Part shown: piece by piece, positions 17,748-26,807 of the stretch
How positions within the stretch are numbered: position 1 is the first letter of the stretch
How the letters are laid out: every line of letters starts with the position of its first letter
Source: JBEIHX01 sp040381075
GTDB taxonomy: Bacteria > Pseudomonadota > Alphaproteobacteria > Caulobacterales > Aquidulcibacteraceae
Direction: 5' to 3'
Length of the DNA: 64,000 bases
Assembly (NCBI GenBank): GCA_040381075.1
Contig: JBEIHX010000003.1
Span: 89,068-153,067 of the forward strand
Position numbers and translations under genes: made by a program
The notes under the pieces: generated by a model
Seen by the model: the letters and a program-made list of their open reading frames with translations, nothing else
The model's database searches: none
Told to the model about the DNA's origin: nothing

Positions 17748-18788
17748 ATGAGTCTATCAATCGTCACAATCGTCGGGGCGAGACCCCAGTTCATCAAGGC
17801 TGCGCCGGTCGCGCGCGCACTCGCACAGGCGGGTCTGCGCGAGACCATGGTTCATACCGGCCAGCATTTTGACGCCACAATGTCCGACGTATTCTTCACC
17901 GAGTTCGACCTCGCGTCGCCGAAGCATCATCTCGACGTCCACTCGCTGCCGCACGGCGCGATGACCGGGCGGATGCTGGAGCAGATAGAGCAGATCCTCC
18001 TGGCGGAGCGGCCGGACTGGGTTTTGGTCTATGGCGACACCAACTCGACGCTTGCCGGCGCGCTTGCCGCGGCCAAGCTGCACATCCCGGTCGCCCATGT
18101 CGAGGCTGGACTGCGGTCGTTCAACAGGCGCATGCCGGAGGAGGTCAATCGCGTAATGGCGGACCATCTGAGCACGCTGCTGTTCTGCCCGACCCAGACC
18201 GCGGCCCACAACCTGCGTGCGGAGGGGGTGGAGCGCGGGGTCCAGGTTGTCGGGGATGTCATGTACGACGCGGCGCTGGAAGCGGCTGCGCGCGCCCAGA
18301 GCCAGTCTTCCATCCTTCAGTCGCTGGATCTGGCGCCCAAGACGTACGCGGTGGCCACGATCCATCGGGCGGAAAACACGGACGACCCGACCCGGCTGAA
18401 CGCGCTCATGGACTGGCTGTCGCACCAGGGCCGCGCGGCGCCGGTCATTTTTCCGGTTCATCCGCGCACCCGCAAGATCCTTGAGTTGCGGGCTGCTCCT
18501 CCTGACGGCGTGCGTTTGGTCGACCCGCTCGGCTACATCGATATGACCCAGCTGGTGCGAAACGCCGAGGCGGTTTTCACCGACTCCGGCGGTCTGCAGA
18601 AAGAGGCCTACTTCCACCGGGTGCCGTGCGTCACGATGCGTGACGAGACGGAGTGGGTGGAGACCATTGCATGCGGATGGAACCGCTTGTGGACGGTTGA
18701 CTCCTATGCCCCGCGCCGCGACATCAGCGACTACGGAGACGGCGACACCGCACGGCGGATTGCAGAAATCCTGCGGGCGTCTGCCTGA
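17748..18788 (+). CDS. wecB: UDP-N-acetylglucosamine 2-epimerase (non-hydrolysing)
   Basis: This 346-residue enzyme interconverts UDP-GlcNAc and UDP-ManNAc in the cytoplasm. It begins with SIVTIVGARPQFIKAAPVAR, contains VYGDTNSTLAGALAA and HVEAGLRSFNR with the conserved acidic residue, ATIHRAENTDD, and the C-terminal TDSGGLQKEAYFHRVPC that binds the UDP moiety. Length is slightly shorter than the ~375 residues of E. coli WecB but typical for many homologues. It stands alone between two minus-strand genes and supplies ManNAc-type precursors to the surrounding glycan locus. Confidence 0.95.
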   Translation: MSLSIVTIVGARPQFIKAAPVARALAQAGLRETMVHTGQHFDATMSDVFFTEFDLASPKHHLDVHSLPHGAMTGRMLEQIEQILLAERPDWVLVYGDTNSTLAGALAAAKLHIPVAHVEAGLRSFNRRMPEEVNRVMADHLSTLLFCPTQTAAHNLRAEGVERGVQVVGDVMYDAALEAAARAQSQSSILQSLDLAPKTYAVATIHRAENTDDPTRLNALMDWLSHQGRAAPVIFPVHPRTRKILELRAAPPDGVRLVDPLGYIDMTQLVRNAEAVFTDSGGLQKEAYFHRVPCVTMRDETEWVETIACGWNRLWTVDSYAPRRDISDYGDGDTARRIAEILRASA

Positions 18789-18924
18789 AGCAGGGCTGGG
18801 CTGCCTGACGGGGCTTCGCTGCGGACGGTTCGCCGGGGTCTTCCCGGGCAGCCGGGCATGGCTGGCGCCGGTCATGCCCGCGTTCCGCGCACGCGCCTGC
18901 GCGCACAGTGGGAACAGGCCGCGA

Positions 18925-19998
18925 TCAGGACTGGGGCCCGGCATAGGCGCGCACAGCCGGCACGAACAGCGCGTGGGCTTTCATGCAGGCCAGAATGGTG
19001 GCGCGATTCGCCCTGGTCCAGGCGATGGTGCGCTCAAGGCCAACCTCGTGGGACACCGTTGCGACGAAACCGAGCTTTTCGCGCGCCTTTGCGGGGTCGC
19101 CGAAGCGCTGGCCAGAGCGGTCCCAATCGCGCGCCGGGGTCATCGCGATCGGCGTGGTGTTGTCGGTGAGGCGGTTCACCCGCTCTGCCAGTTCCCGGAT
19201 TGTGGTCTCGACGCCTGAGGCGAGATTATAGGTTTCCCCTGCCTCGCCATGCACTGCACAGGCGATCAGGCCCCGCGCCATATCTTCCACGAAGATGAAG
19301 TCACGACTGGCGACGCCGCCATTTTCCACGGGCAGCGCCTCGCCATGGAGGGCTTTCCAGATGAAGGTCGGCGTCACATTCCGCCAGACGGTGTGAGGCG
19401 TGCCGCGCCATTGCCCGGCCCCGAGGATCTCACCGGGACCATAGACATTCTGGAACCGGGCCTTCACGAAAGGCATGGCGTGCCGCGTGAAGTAGTAGTT
19501 GCCGTACATTTCTCCGATGAGTTTGGAAATCGAATACGGGCTGTCGTGAAAGAGCGAGACGGGTGCGTCTTCGCTTGTAGCGGTTGCCCCATCGAAGGTC
19601 TTCTCCGCCACCGCGCAGCCTGCGGCGGCATAGACTACCTTCCTCAGTGATTTCATGTCCTTAAGCCGTTCAAACAGCTTGAGGCTCGTCAGCGTATTGT
19701 TGTCGTGATCGCGCAGCGGATCGGCGATGGAGGACTGGTTTCCGTGGAAGCAGGCGAGATGCCAGACATAGTCAAGATCATCGGGCAGCTCGCGCAACAC
19801 CCGATCTTCCACGATGGAGCGCGGAACCAGGGTTATCCTGGGATCGTCAGGGACGTTGGACATGTCTGCTGACAGGAAATTGTCCACGATGAGGATCGAC
19901 CCGACGTCTCCGGCGAGCAACTGGCGCACCAGATTCGAGCCGACAAACCCTGCGCCTCCGACGACCAGCGTCCTGCTTCCCTGCAACCCTGCGCTCAT
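18925..19998 (-). CDS. NAD-dependent epimerase/dehydratase (UDP-glucose 4-epimerase-like)
   Basis: The 357-residue extended SDR protein has GGAGFVGSN near the N-terminus, the HLACFHGNQSSI region, AAAGCAVA in the Ser position, and active-site YSISK within SPYSISKLIGEMYG. RDFIFVEDMARGL and YNLASG complete the family pattern. It epimerises or dehydrates a nucleotide sugar; the substrate is unresolved, although overall similarity to GalE-like and UDP-glucuronate-modifying enzymes is evident. It is transcribed toward wecB with a 136-base convergent gap and is separated from rfbC by 176 bases. Confidence 0.88.
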   Translation of the reverse strand: MSAGLQGSRTLVVGGAGFVGSNLVRQLLAGDVGSILIVDNFLSADMSNVPDDPRITLVPRSIVEDRVLRELPDDLDYVWHLACFHGNQSSIADPLRDHDNNTLTSLKLFERLKDMKSLRKVVYAAAGCAVAEKTFDGATATSEDAPVSLFHDSPYSISKLIGEMYGNYYFTRHAMPFVKARFQNVYGPGEILGAGQWRGTPHTVWRNVTPTFIWKALHGEALPVENGGVASRDFIFVEDMARGLIACAVHGEAGETYNLASGVETTIRELAERVNRLTDNTTPIAMTPARDWDRSGQRFGDPAKAREKLGFVATVSHEVGLERTIAWTRANRATILACMKAHALFVPAVRAYAGPQS

Positions 19999-20121
19999 TC
20001 GCCCCTCGATGCGTTGTCGTTCTCAGCGTTTTGGCTCAGCGCCTTTTGGCGCCGGTTCCGCGCCGCCGCAATGCCGGCGGGCGCCCTGGCCGGCCGTCCA
20101 GGTGCGTCGCACTGCGCTTCC

Positions 20122-20145
20122 TGGCCCTGGCCCTGGCCCTGGCCC
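20122..20145. repeat. Hexanucleotide CTGGCC repeat, four copies
   Basis: Four perfect copies of CTGGCC lie in the 176-base gap between rfbC and the epimerase gene. The gap shows no gene. Confidence 0.85.
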
Positions 20146-20174
20146 TGCGGCCGGGTGTCGTGGCGTGGCCGGCG

Positions 20175-20732
20175 TCAGTATCGGAACAGAACCGGAAGAT
20201 CAGCCAGCCGGGGCGCCGCCGCGTCCCTGGCCGACAGGCGTGCGGCCTGCGCCGCAACAGGCCAGTCAATGGCAAGATCGGGATCGTTCCAGAAGATGCC
20301 CGCGTCGTGATCTCGGGAATAATAGGTCGAGACCTTGTAGGTGACTTCCGTATCGGGGGCCGTGGTGCAGAAGCCGTGCGCCGTCCCGATCGGGGCCAAC
20401 GCCATCACGCCATTCCCGGCCGAGAGTTCAATGCGGACATGGCGCCCGAAGGTCGGGCTGCCGTGTCGAATGTCGACGATCACGTCGACGCAGGCGCCGC
20501 GGATGCAGCGCACCAGCTTGGCCTGGGCGAAAGGCTCGGTCTGGAAGTGCAGCCCCCGCACCGAACCTGCATGGGCGGTGTAGGAGTGATTGTCCTGAAC
20601 GAAATCCTGGTCCACGCCGGCCTGCGCCAGGGTTCTGCGCGCATAGGTCTCGGCGAACCAGCCACGGTCGTCATGGAGACGTTTGGGGGTCAGGATCAGA
20701 ACGCCCTCGATCGCCGTACGCTGGATCTCCAT
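20175..20732 (-). CDS. rfbC: dTDP-4-dehydrorhamnose 3,5-epimerase
   Basis: The 185-residue RmlC-type cupin carries out the third step of dTDP-L-rhamnose synthesis. Family signatures are HDDRGWFAETY near residue 20, FVQDNHSYT, the catalytic His in RGLHFQ, and IGTAHGF followed by YKVSTYYS. The start at 20732 gives the conserved N-terminus MEIQRTAI and lies four bases after the rfbB stop, so rfbB and rfbC form one unit. Rhamnose made here would enter the surface glycan. Confidence 0.96.
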   Translation of the reverse strand: MEIQRTAIEGVLILTPKRLHDDRGWFAETYARRTLAQAGVDQDFVQDNHSYTAHAGSVRGLHFQTEPFAQAKLVRCIRGACVDVIVDIRHGSPTFGRHVRIELSAGNGVMALAPIGTAHGFCTTAPDTEVTYKVSTYYSRDHDAGIFWNDPDLAIDWPVAAQAARLSARDAAAPRLADLPVLFRY

Positions 20733-20736
20733 CGCC

Positions 20737-21774
20737 TCACTCCGCCCGCGCGCCCAGCCGCTCGCCGGCGTAGACCCCGTCCCGGATCGCACTCCACCAT
20801 GCGCGGTTGTCCAGATACCACTGGATGGTCAGGCGAAGCCCCTCTTCAAACCCAACCGACGGCCTCCAGCCGAGTTCGCGCGTGATCTTGCTGTGGTCGA
20901 TGGCGTAGCGGAAGTCATGGCCGGGTCTGTCTGACACGAATGTGATGAGGCGCCTGCGCGAACCGGCCGGATCGGGCTGCATCTCATCCAGCGTGTCACA
21001 TATTGCCTGCACCACCTGAAGGTTGGTGCGCTCTGCATCGCCCCCGACATTGTATTTTTCGCCGATGCGCCCGCGTGTGACCACCTGATAGAGTGCGTCC
21101 GCATGATCCTCCACAAACAGCCAGTCGCGTACGTTTGAACCATCGCCGTAGACCGGCAGGGATTTCGCCTCCAGGGCATTGAGGATCGTGAGCGGTATCA
21201 GCTTTTCGGGAAAGTGATACGGGCCGTAATTGTTCGAGCAGTTTGTCATCACGACCGGCAGGCCGTAGGTTTCGCTCCAGGCGCGCACAAGGTGATCGGA
21301 CGCCGCCTTGCTCGCAGAGTAGGGCGAGCGCGGATCGTAGGGCGTCTGCTCGGTAAATTGACCTGTCTGCCCAAGTGATCCGTACACCTCATCAGTTGAA
21401 ATGTGATGAAACCTGAACCGGCGCCGCCGGGTTTCGTCCAGTCCGCGCCAGTAGCGGGCCGCCGCCTCGAGCATGACGTAGGAGCCGACGATATTGGTCT
21501 GGATGAAAACGGCCGGTCCATCAATGGACCGGTCAACATGGCTTTCCGCCGCCAGATGCATGACCAGGTCGGGCTGATGGGTCTGCAGGGCGGCCTCTGC
21601 TGCGGCTGGATCTGCAATATCGGCCTTGACCAGCGCGTCCACCGGAGAGCCGGCTTCAGCCACGCCTGCATAGGTGAGCTTGTCATAGCCTACAACGACG
21701 GCCCCCGCCGCCTTGAGCCGTCGCACGACGGCGGACCCGATGAAGCCGGCGGACCCGGTCACCAGCACGCGCAT
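20737..21774 (-). CDS. rfbB: dTDP-glucose 4,6-dehydratase
   Basis: This 345-residue extended SDR enzyme converts dTDP-glucose to the 4-keto-6-deoxy intermediate. It has TGSAGFIGS at residues 6-14, the substrate region HLAAESHVDRSIDGP, ISTDEVYGSLG with the catalytic Thr-Asp-Glu triplet, YSASKAASDHL with the Tyr and Lys, and NNYGPYHFPEKLIPL. It is the first gene of the rfbB-rfbC unit and is divergent from rfbD across 230 bases that must hold both promoters. Confidence 0.97.
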   Translation of the reverse strand: MRVLVTGSAGFIGSAVVRRLKAAGAVVVGYDKLTYAGVAEAGSPVDALVKADIADPAAAEAALQTHQPDLVMHLAAESHVDRSIDGPAVFIQTNIVGSYVMLEAAARYWRGLDETRRRRFRFHHISTDEVYGSLGQTGQFTEQTPYDPRSPYSASKAASDHLVRAWSETYGLPVVMTNCSNNYGPYHFPEKLIPLTILNALEAKSLPVYGDGSNVRDWLFVEDHADALYQVVTRGRIGEKYNVGGDAERTNLQVVQAICDTLDEMQPDPAGSRRRLITFVSDRPGHDFRYAIDHSKITRELGWRPSVGFEEGLRLTIQWYLDNRAWWSAIRDGVYAGERLGARAE

Positions 21775-22004
21775 GGGTCATGTCCCCTGTTCGTCATGGC
21801 CAATCTGTGGTCGCTGCGATGGGGTTGGGCCCCGCCTTCAACGCACCGAGGCTGCAGAATTCCACAAGAGCGCCCCGGTAGCCAGTCGCCAGGTGCTGCC
21901 CGTACAGCATCGCCGGATTGTCGGCGCTTCGCCCTGGACAGGTCCCAAGGCCGGCGCCAAGAGGGGCGCCAAAAGGGGTATGCGCGGGACAATCGAGGCG
22001 AAAC

Positions 22005-22892
22005 GTGGCGACAATCCTGGTTCTTGGCCAAACCGGACAGCTCGCGACCAGCATTCGCGTCCATGCCGGGGGGCGGGCGGCTGGCGTGCAGCCGCACACG
22101 CTGGTCTGCGCCGGGCGCGCTGCGTGCGACATGCAGGATAGCGCGGCGCTGCGCGCCTTTCTGGGCGATGTCCGGCCGGACGTCATCATCAATGCGGCGG
22201 CCTATTCAGACGTCGACGGCGCCGAGACGCACATGTGGCGGGCGCTCGGGTTGAATGCGGTCGCGGTGCGCGAAGTGGCGCGCTTCAGTGAGGCGAGGGC
22301 GATCCCGCTCATCCACATTTCGACCGACTACGTCTATGACGGCGAGAAGGGCGCCCCTTATGTCGAGGCTGACCCGATGCGCCCTATTTCCGCCTACGGC
22401 TACTCCAAGGCGCTGGGTGATGCGGCCGTGATTGAGCATGGCGGAACGGTGCTGCGCACCGCCTGGCTGTTCAGCGCACACGCACGCAATTTTGTCCGGA
22501 CCATGATCGCAGCCGCCGCACGCCAGGATGTCGTGCGCGTCGTCGCCGACCAGGTCGGCAACCCGACATGCGCCGACGATCTCGCCGCAGCGTGCCTCTC
22601 GCTGGCGGAGCGACTGCTTGCGGGCGAACGCCATGCCGGCCTGTATCTGGCCGCGGGGGCGCCGTGGGCGAGCTGGGCAGATCTTGCCGAAGCGGTGTTT
22701 GACGCCATGGCGCGCCGGGGGTTGAAACGCCCCGGACTGGAGCGCATCGACAGGGCGCAGTACCCGACGCCGGCCAGGCGCCCGCGCGATACCCGCCTCG
22801 ACACCACCCGGTTCAGCGAGGCGTTGTCTGCCCCGCCCTTTGATTGGCGCGACGGTGTAGAGCGCGTCGTTGCGGCTGCGGCGGCTGACTGA
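22005..22892 (+). CDS. rfbD: dTDP-4-dehydrorhamnose reductase
   Basis: This 295-residue protein does the last reduction to dTDP-L-rhamnose. It shows GQTGQL near the N-terminus, RPDVIINAAAYSDVDGAE, ISTDYVYDG and the YGYSK active site, then RTAWLFS. The GTG at 22005 is chosen as start: it places VATILVLG at the first strand and has GAGG six bases upstream; an ATG further upstream would add 29 Arg/Pro-rich residues without family support. It is divergent from rfbB. Confidence 0.94.
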   Translation: MATILVLGQTGQLATSIRVHAGGRAAGVQPHTLVCAGRAACDMQDSAALRAFLGDVRPDVIINAAAYSDVDGAETHMWRALGLNAVAVREVARFSEARAIPLIHISTDYVYDGEKGAPYVEADPMRPISAYGYSKALGDAAVIEHGGTVLRTAWLFSAHARNFVRTMIAAAARQDVVRVVADQVGNPTCADDLAAACLSLAERLLAGERHAGLYLAAGAPWASWADLAEAVFDAMARRGLKRPGLERIDRAQYPTPARRPRDTRLDTTRFSEALSAPPFDWRDGVERVVAAAAAD

Positions 22893-23044
22893 TGCACACC
22901 CCCGCATCGCCCTGGCCTTGCACGACGGTGACCTCGCATCGCCGCCACCTGGCATCGCCACGGCTTGGCATGACTGTCGTCTTGTATCAGCGTGGCTTCC
23001 TGTCAGCATGACTGTGCGTGGCCTGGGCGGCTGTGACGCCGACG

Positions 23045-23086
23045 CGCCAACGTCCTAGCGCCAACGTCCTCACGCCAACGTCTTCA
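23045..23086. repeat. 14-base tandem repeat, three copies
   Basis: Three near-identical copies of CGCCAACGTCCTCA lie in the 220-base gap between the convergent rfbD and rfbA genes. The rest of the gap contains looser GCATCGCC repeats but no gene. Confidence 0.88.
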
Positions 23087-23112
23087 CGCCACTGCGCACG
23101 CCCGTGAGATGC

Positions 23113-23988
23113 TCAAGCGCCCTGCGCCACCCGCAGCAGATATCGTCCATAGTCGCTCTTGCCCAATGCGCTGGCGAGCTGTTCCAGCTGGGACCGGCTG
23201 ATGAACCCCATGCGCGACGCAATTTCCTCGATGCAGGCGATGCGCTGTCCTGTGCGCTTTTCAATCGTCTGCACGAACTGGGCGGCGTCCACCAGACTGT
23301 CGGGCGTGCCTGCGTCCAGCCACGCGAAGCCACGGCCCATGCGTTGCACCGCCAGCCGGCCCTGGCTCAGGTAGGCCTGGTTGACGTCGGTGATTTCCAA
23401 CTCACCGCGGGCGGATGGCTTGATCGATGCGGCGATGTCGATAACGTCGTTGCTGTAGAAATACAGCCCGGTCACGGCAAAGTTCGATGTGGGCGCCGTC
23501 GGTTTTTCCACGATCGCGACCGGATTGCCGGCGCCGTCGAAATCGACGACGCCATATCGTTCGGGGTCGTTGACGTGATAGGCGAAGATGGTCGCCCCGT
23601 CCGTGCGGTTATTGGCCTGCGCCAGCTGCTCTTCAAGCCCGCCGCCGTAGAACAGGTTGTCGCCCAGCACCAGGCACGCCGGGTCGGAACCGATGAAATC
23701 GCGACCGATGAGGAAGGCTTGCGCGAGCCCATCCGGACTTGGCTGCACGGCGAATTGGATGTTCATCCCGAGCTGTGACCCGTCCTTGAACAGATGCTGG
23801 AAGGCGGCCTGGTCCCGCGGGGTGGAGATGATCAGCACGTCACGAATGCCGGCGAGCATCAGCACGGACAGGGGGTAGTAGATAAGCGGTTTGTCGTAGA
23901 TGGGCAGGAGTTGCTTGATCACGCCCAGGGTGATCGGGTGCAGGCGTGTGCCAGAACCTCCGGCCAGGATTATCCCCTTGCGCTGCAT
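23113..23988 (-). CDS. rfbA: Glucose-1-phosphate thymidylyltransferase
   Basis: This 291-residue nucleotidyltransferase makes dTDP-glucose, the first step of the rhamnose pathway. It starts MQRKGIILAGGSGTRLHPIT, the conserved pyrophosphorylase loop, and continues with QLLPIYDKPLIYYPLS, LGDNLFYG and VEKPTAP; TWLDAGT-like AWLDAGTPDSL is near the end. The start at 23988 is fixed by the family N-terminus. It is transcribed toward rfbD, and the four rhamnose genes here use three separate transcription units. Confidence 0.96.
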   Translation of the reverse strand: MQRKGIILAGGSGTRLHPITLGVIKQLLPIYDKPLIYYPLSVLMLAGIRDVLIISTPRDQAAFQHLFKDGSQLGMNIQFAVQPSPDGLAQAFLIGRDFIGSDPACLVLGDNLFYGGGLEEQLAQANNRTDGATIFAYHVNDPERYGVVDFDGAGNPVAIVEKPTAPTSNFAVTGLYFYSNDVIDIAASIKPSARGELEITDVNQAYLSQGRLAVQRMGRGFAWLDAGTPDSLVDAAQFVQTIEKRTGQRIACIEEIASRMGFISRSQLEQLASALGKSDYGRYLLRVAQGA

Positions 23989-24182
23989 ATGCTGACCCTC
24001 GTGCGCGCGACGCGCGCGCCCCGCGGGTGTAGTGAAGCCTTTGGCGTCCATCAAGCAGGGAGGTGGGGGCTGCCTCCTCCCCCCGCGCCGGGGCCGGTTG
24101 CGGGAGCGTTGACGCTGCCGGCGTCGTGCGCCCGCCTCTCGGCGTGCTGACAAGTCCTGCGCACGGGCGTATAGGACACGCC

Positions 24183-24785
24183 ATGGTGCTGCGGGTTGCG
24201 GCCTTTGATTTCGATGGGACGCTCGCGCCGGGCGATGCCGTTTGGGGCTTTCTGAGCCATCGGCGCGGCCTGTGGGCGAGCTGCGCCCTGGCGGTTGCAG
24301 CCGCTCCGTCGATTGCCGCAGGCTGGCTGCTGCGCCAGCGCACGGGTGCGAAAGAGGCGCTCCTGTGCGCCGCCTTCGCCGGCGTGCGCGAGGCGGCGCT
24401 CGCCGCACAGGCCGAAGAGTTTGCACGCAGCCGGCTGCTGCGCCGCCTTCATCCTGCCGGACTCGCCACTGTGAACGCGCACCGCAAGGCCGGCCATCGC
24501 GTCGTGATCGTGTCAGCGTCGCCGGAGGTCTTGCTGCGCCCGGTCGCGGGCGCCCTGCAGGTCGATCTTGTCGCCACGCGCCTGCATGCCGCTGACGGGG
24601 TCCTGACCGGAAAGCTGGACGGCGACAATTGCTGGGGCCCTGAAAAACTCCGGCGGCTCGAGGATCATGTCGCTGCTCCCTTCGAGCTGATCGCGGCCTA
24701 TGGCGACAGCCGGGGTGACCGCGAGCTGCTCGACGCGGCCCGGACTGCGTTCTTCCGGCGTTTCCCGGATGAACTCAGTTTCTGA
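24183..24785 (+). CDS. HAD-IB family phosphatase
   Basis: The 200-residue HAD hydrolase has motif I DFDGT (9-13), motif II IVSAS, the motif III Lys in GPEKLRR, and motif IV YGDSRGDREL. The cap region includes a hydrophobic stretch (WASCALAVAAAPSIAAGWLL) as in HAD-IB enzymes related to phosphoserine phosphatase or lipid-linked phosphatases. The start ATG at 24183 places motif I eight residues in. Its 3' end overlaps the convergent SRPBCC gene by 11 bases. The physiological substrate is not evident. Confidence 0.87.
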   Translation: MVLRVAAFDFDGTLAPGDAVWGFLSHRRGLWASCALAVAAAPSIAAGWLLRQRTGAKEALLCAAFAGVREAALAAQAEEFARSRLLRRLHPAGLATVNAHRKAGHRVVIVSASPEVLLRPVAGALQVDLVATRLHAADGVLTGKLDGDNCWGPEKLRRLEDHVAAPFELIAAYGDSRGDRELLDAARTAFFRRFPDELSF

Positions 24786-25383
24786 GCTGCCCTGCGGTGT
24801 GTGTCGCGAAGCGCGCGAGCTGTTCGGCAAGGACGCTGTCGACGCTGGGCGCAAGAGTGTCGAGGCCCTGCGGCGCATGGCCCGAAACCGCGTAGGACAG
24901 GGTCACCCTTGAGCCGCCTGCGACCGCTTCGAAGCGCACGGTCATTGATCCGCTGACGGCCAGTTCCTGGAGTGGTCCAAGCCCGCCCTGAAGGCGCAGC
25001 ATTTGTCCCGGCGCCGCATAGACCACCCGCAAATGTTCGGCAAAACCGCCCCTCAGACCGAGGTCCTCACACCAGCATCCCTGGGCCCTGTCGTCCAGAT
25101 CAAGTTTGCCTGCGTCGCCGCCATAGGTGTGCGCGTCGGACCACCAATCACTGATTTTCACGAACCTGCGATAGGCCTGCTGCGGCGTCGTGGCGGCGAG
25201 GGCCTCCAGATTGAGCGTGAAATGGTCTGGTCCTGCCGCGACCACGCGGGCGTGCGCCGGCGGCGCGCACAACGGCGCCAGCCAGAGGGCAAGCCAGAGC
25301 GCAAAACAGGGCGCAAAACAGGGCGCAAAACAGGGCGCCAGACCGGGGGCAAGAGCGGGGCGCAGCGCGCGGCGAATCATCAT
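24775..25383 (-). CDS. Secreted SRPBCC-family protein with repeat-built signal peptide
   Basis: This 202-residue protein has an N-terminal export signal: MMIRRAL, a long hydrophobic stretch containing repeated Pro-Cys-Phe-Ala tetrads, then CAPPAHA, a likely signal peptidase I site. The mature part resembles the polyketide cyclase/SRPBCC fold (TPQQAYRRFVKISDWWSDAHTYGG, and MTVRFEAVAGGSRVTLSYAVSG). The ATG at 25383 is preferred over an upstream GTG because GGAG lies six bases before it. It probably binds a hydrophobic ligand in the periplasm; no specific function is assigned. Confidence 0.82.
   Translation of the reverse strand: MMIRRALRPALAPGLAPCFAPCFAPCFALWLALWLAPLCAPPAHARVVAAGPDHFTLNLEALAATTPQQAYRRFVKISDWWSDAHTYGGDAGKLDLDDRAQGCWCEDLGLRGGFAEHLRVVYAAPGQMLRLQGGLGPLQELAVSGSMTVRFEAVAGGSRVTLSYAVSGHAPQGLDTLAPSVDSVLAEQLARFATHTAGQLRN
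25295..25330 (-). repeat. 12-base tandem repeat inside a signal-peptide coding sequence
   Basis: Three copies of GGGCGCAAAACA (the first with one change) with degenerate extensions on both sides encode the Pro-Cys-Phe-Ala and Leu-Ala tetrads of the SRPBCC signal peptide. Copy changes would lengthen or shorten the hydrophobic core by four residues. Confidence 0.88.
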
Positions 25384-25476
25384 GACGGGCTCCACAGCCA
25401 GCGAGCATAGCCCCGCCCTGCGGCGGACGGGAGCCGCATTGAGGCGCGGGGTTGGGCGCGGACGTGCTGGTGGCTG

Positions 25477-25518
25477 TGTCCTGCGTCCTGTGTCCTGTGT
25501 CCTGTGTCCTGTGTCCTG
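25477..25518. repeat. Heptanucleotide TGTCCTG repeat, six copies
   Basis: Six copies of TGTCCTG (the second begins with C) lie upstream of the SRPBCC gene and downstream of the aminotransferase stop. Seven is not a multiple of three and the array is outside the genes, so it may mark replication slippage or affect upstream regulation. Confidence 0.92.
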
Positions 25519-25543
25519 CTGCGGACCGGCTCCGGCGCCGGCG

Positions 25544-26689
25544 TCATGAATGAAAGGAGCGCACCGCCGCGATGATCCGGTCCTGGACGTCGGCGTCGAG
25601 ATAGGGGTGCATGGGCAGGCTGACCACCCGTGCGGCCGCCGCCTCGGAGCGCGGCAGCCCCCCCGGTCCCTGCGGATAGGCGCGATAGGCCGGTTGGGTG
25701 TGCAGTGGCCGCGGATAGTAGACGGTCGTTGGAATGCCGTACGCCCTGAGATGCGCCATCAGGCCATCGCGGTCGTCCACCTCGATTGTGTACTGCGCCC
25801 AGGTCGAGCGATAGCCGGGCGCGACGACGGGCGTTGTTGCGACCCCGGCGAGGCCAGCGTCGTAGCGGGCGGCCGCTTCATTGCGCCGTTCGATTTCCTC
25901 AGGAAAAATTGCAAGCTTCTCCATGAGGATCGCCGCCTGCAGCGTGTCCAGTCGCGAATTGACGCCGATCCGGGCGTAGGCGTAGCGGTCCTCTCCCTTG
26001 CCGTGCCAGCGCAGCGAGTCCATCAGCTCCCACATGGCGTCGTCGCGCACCAGCGCAGCGCCTCCGTCGCCATAGCAGCCAAGGGGCTTGGCAGGAAAAA
26101 AGCTGGTTGTGGTCACGTCCGCCCAATGAATGGGGTGGCGGGCGTCGATTGTGGCGCCGAAGCCCTGGGCGCTGTCGGCGATCAATTTAAGCCCATGCGC
26201 GTCAGCGATGCGGCGCAGTTCGGGATAGTTGGCCGGCTGACCGAACAGGCACACGCCGATGATCGCCTTCGGCGAGAGTTCGCCGCGCGCCTGCACATCG
26301 GCGATGGCGGCTTCCAGATGGGTCGGGTCGATATTGTAGGTGCGCCGATCGATATCGACAAATACCGGGCTTGCACCGCGCAAGGCAGAGACTTCGGCGG
26401 TTGCTGCGAACGTGAAACTTGGGCAGAACACGGCGTCGCCGGGGCCGATCCCCCAGGCCATCAGCGCCAGAAGAAGCGCGTCCGTGCCATTCGCGCAGGC
26501 CAGCGCGCGATGCGCCTGTCCGAAGGAGGCGAGCGCGGTTTCGAAGGCGCCGACTTCCGGGCCCATGATGTATGCGCCGCTGTTTACGGCGCGCATCACG
26601 GCGTCATCAATACGTGCACCGAGCCGTCGGCGTTGCGCCAACAGATCAATGAACGCAATCGGGGCATGCTCGGGGGCTGGCTTCAACAT
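25544..26689 (-). CDS. DegT/DnrJ/EryC1/StrS-type PLP-dependent sugar aminotransferase
   Basis: The 381-residue enzyme belongs to the nucleotide-sugar aminotransferase family. Visible features are SGAYIMGPEVGAFE near the N-terminus, CANGTDALLLAL (phosphate-binding), ADSAQGFGA with Asp172, and TTSFFPAKPLGCYGDGGA with Lys201 as the probable PLP Schiff-base lysine; GVNSRLDTLQAAIL is also conserved. The ATG at 26689 places the first helix normally. It would transaminate a keto-sugar nucleotide (WbpE/VioA-like) for the surface glycan, which fits the GNAT, deacetylase and epimerases upstream. Confidence 0.95.
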   Translation of the reverse strand: MLKPAPEHAPIAFIDLLAQRRRLGARIDDAVMRAVNSGAYIMGPEVGAFETALASFGQAHRALACANGTDALLLALMAWGIGPGDAVFCPSFTFAATAEVSALRGASPVFVDIDRRTYNIDPTHLEAAIADVQARGELSPKAIIGVCLFGQPANYPELRRIADAHGLKLIADSAQGFGATIDARHPIHWADVTTTSFFPAKPLGCYGDGGAALVRDDAMWELMDSLRWHGKGEDRYAYARIGVNSRLDTLQAAILMEKLAIFPEEIERRNEAAARYDAGLAGVATTPVVAPGYRSTWAQYTIEVDDRDGLMAHLRAYGIPTTVYYPRPLHTQPAYRAYPQGPGGLPRSEAAAARVVSLPMHPYLDADVQDRIIAAVRSFHS

Positions 26690-26807
26690 TGATCTTCGCC
26701 GTGTCTGCGGTTTCACCAAGGGGCGCGCGCTGCGTTATGGCCTGATCACGGCGCAGTCTCATCTCACATTCTGTTTCTGAACGCGACGATCCGGGGGCCT
26801 CAGGAGG

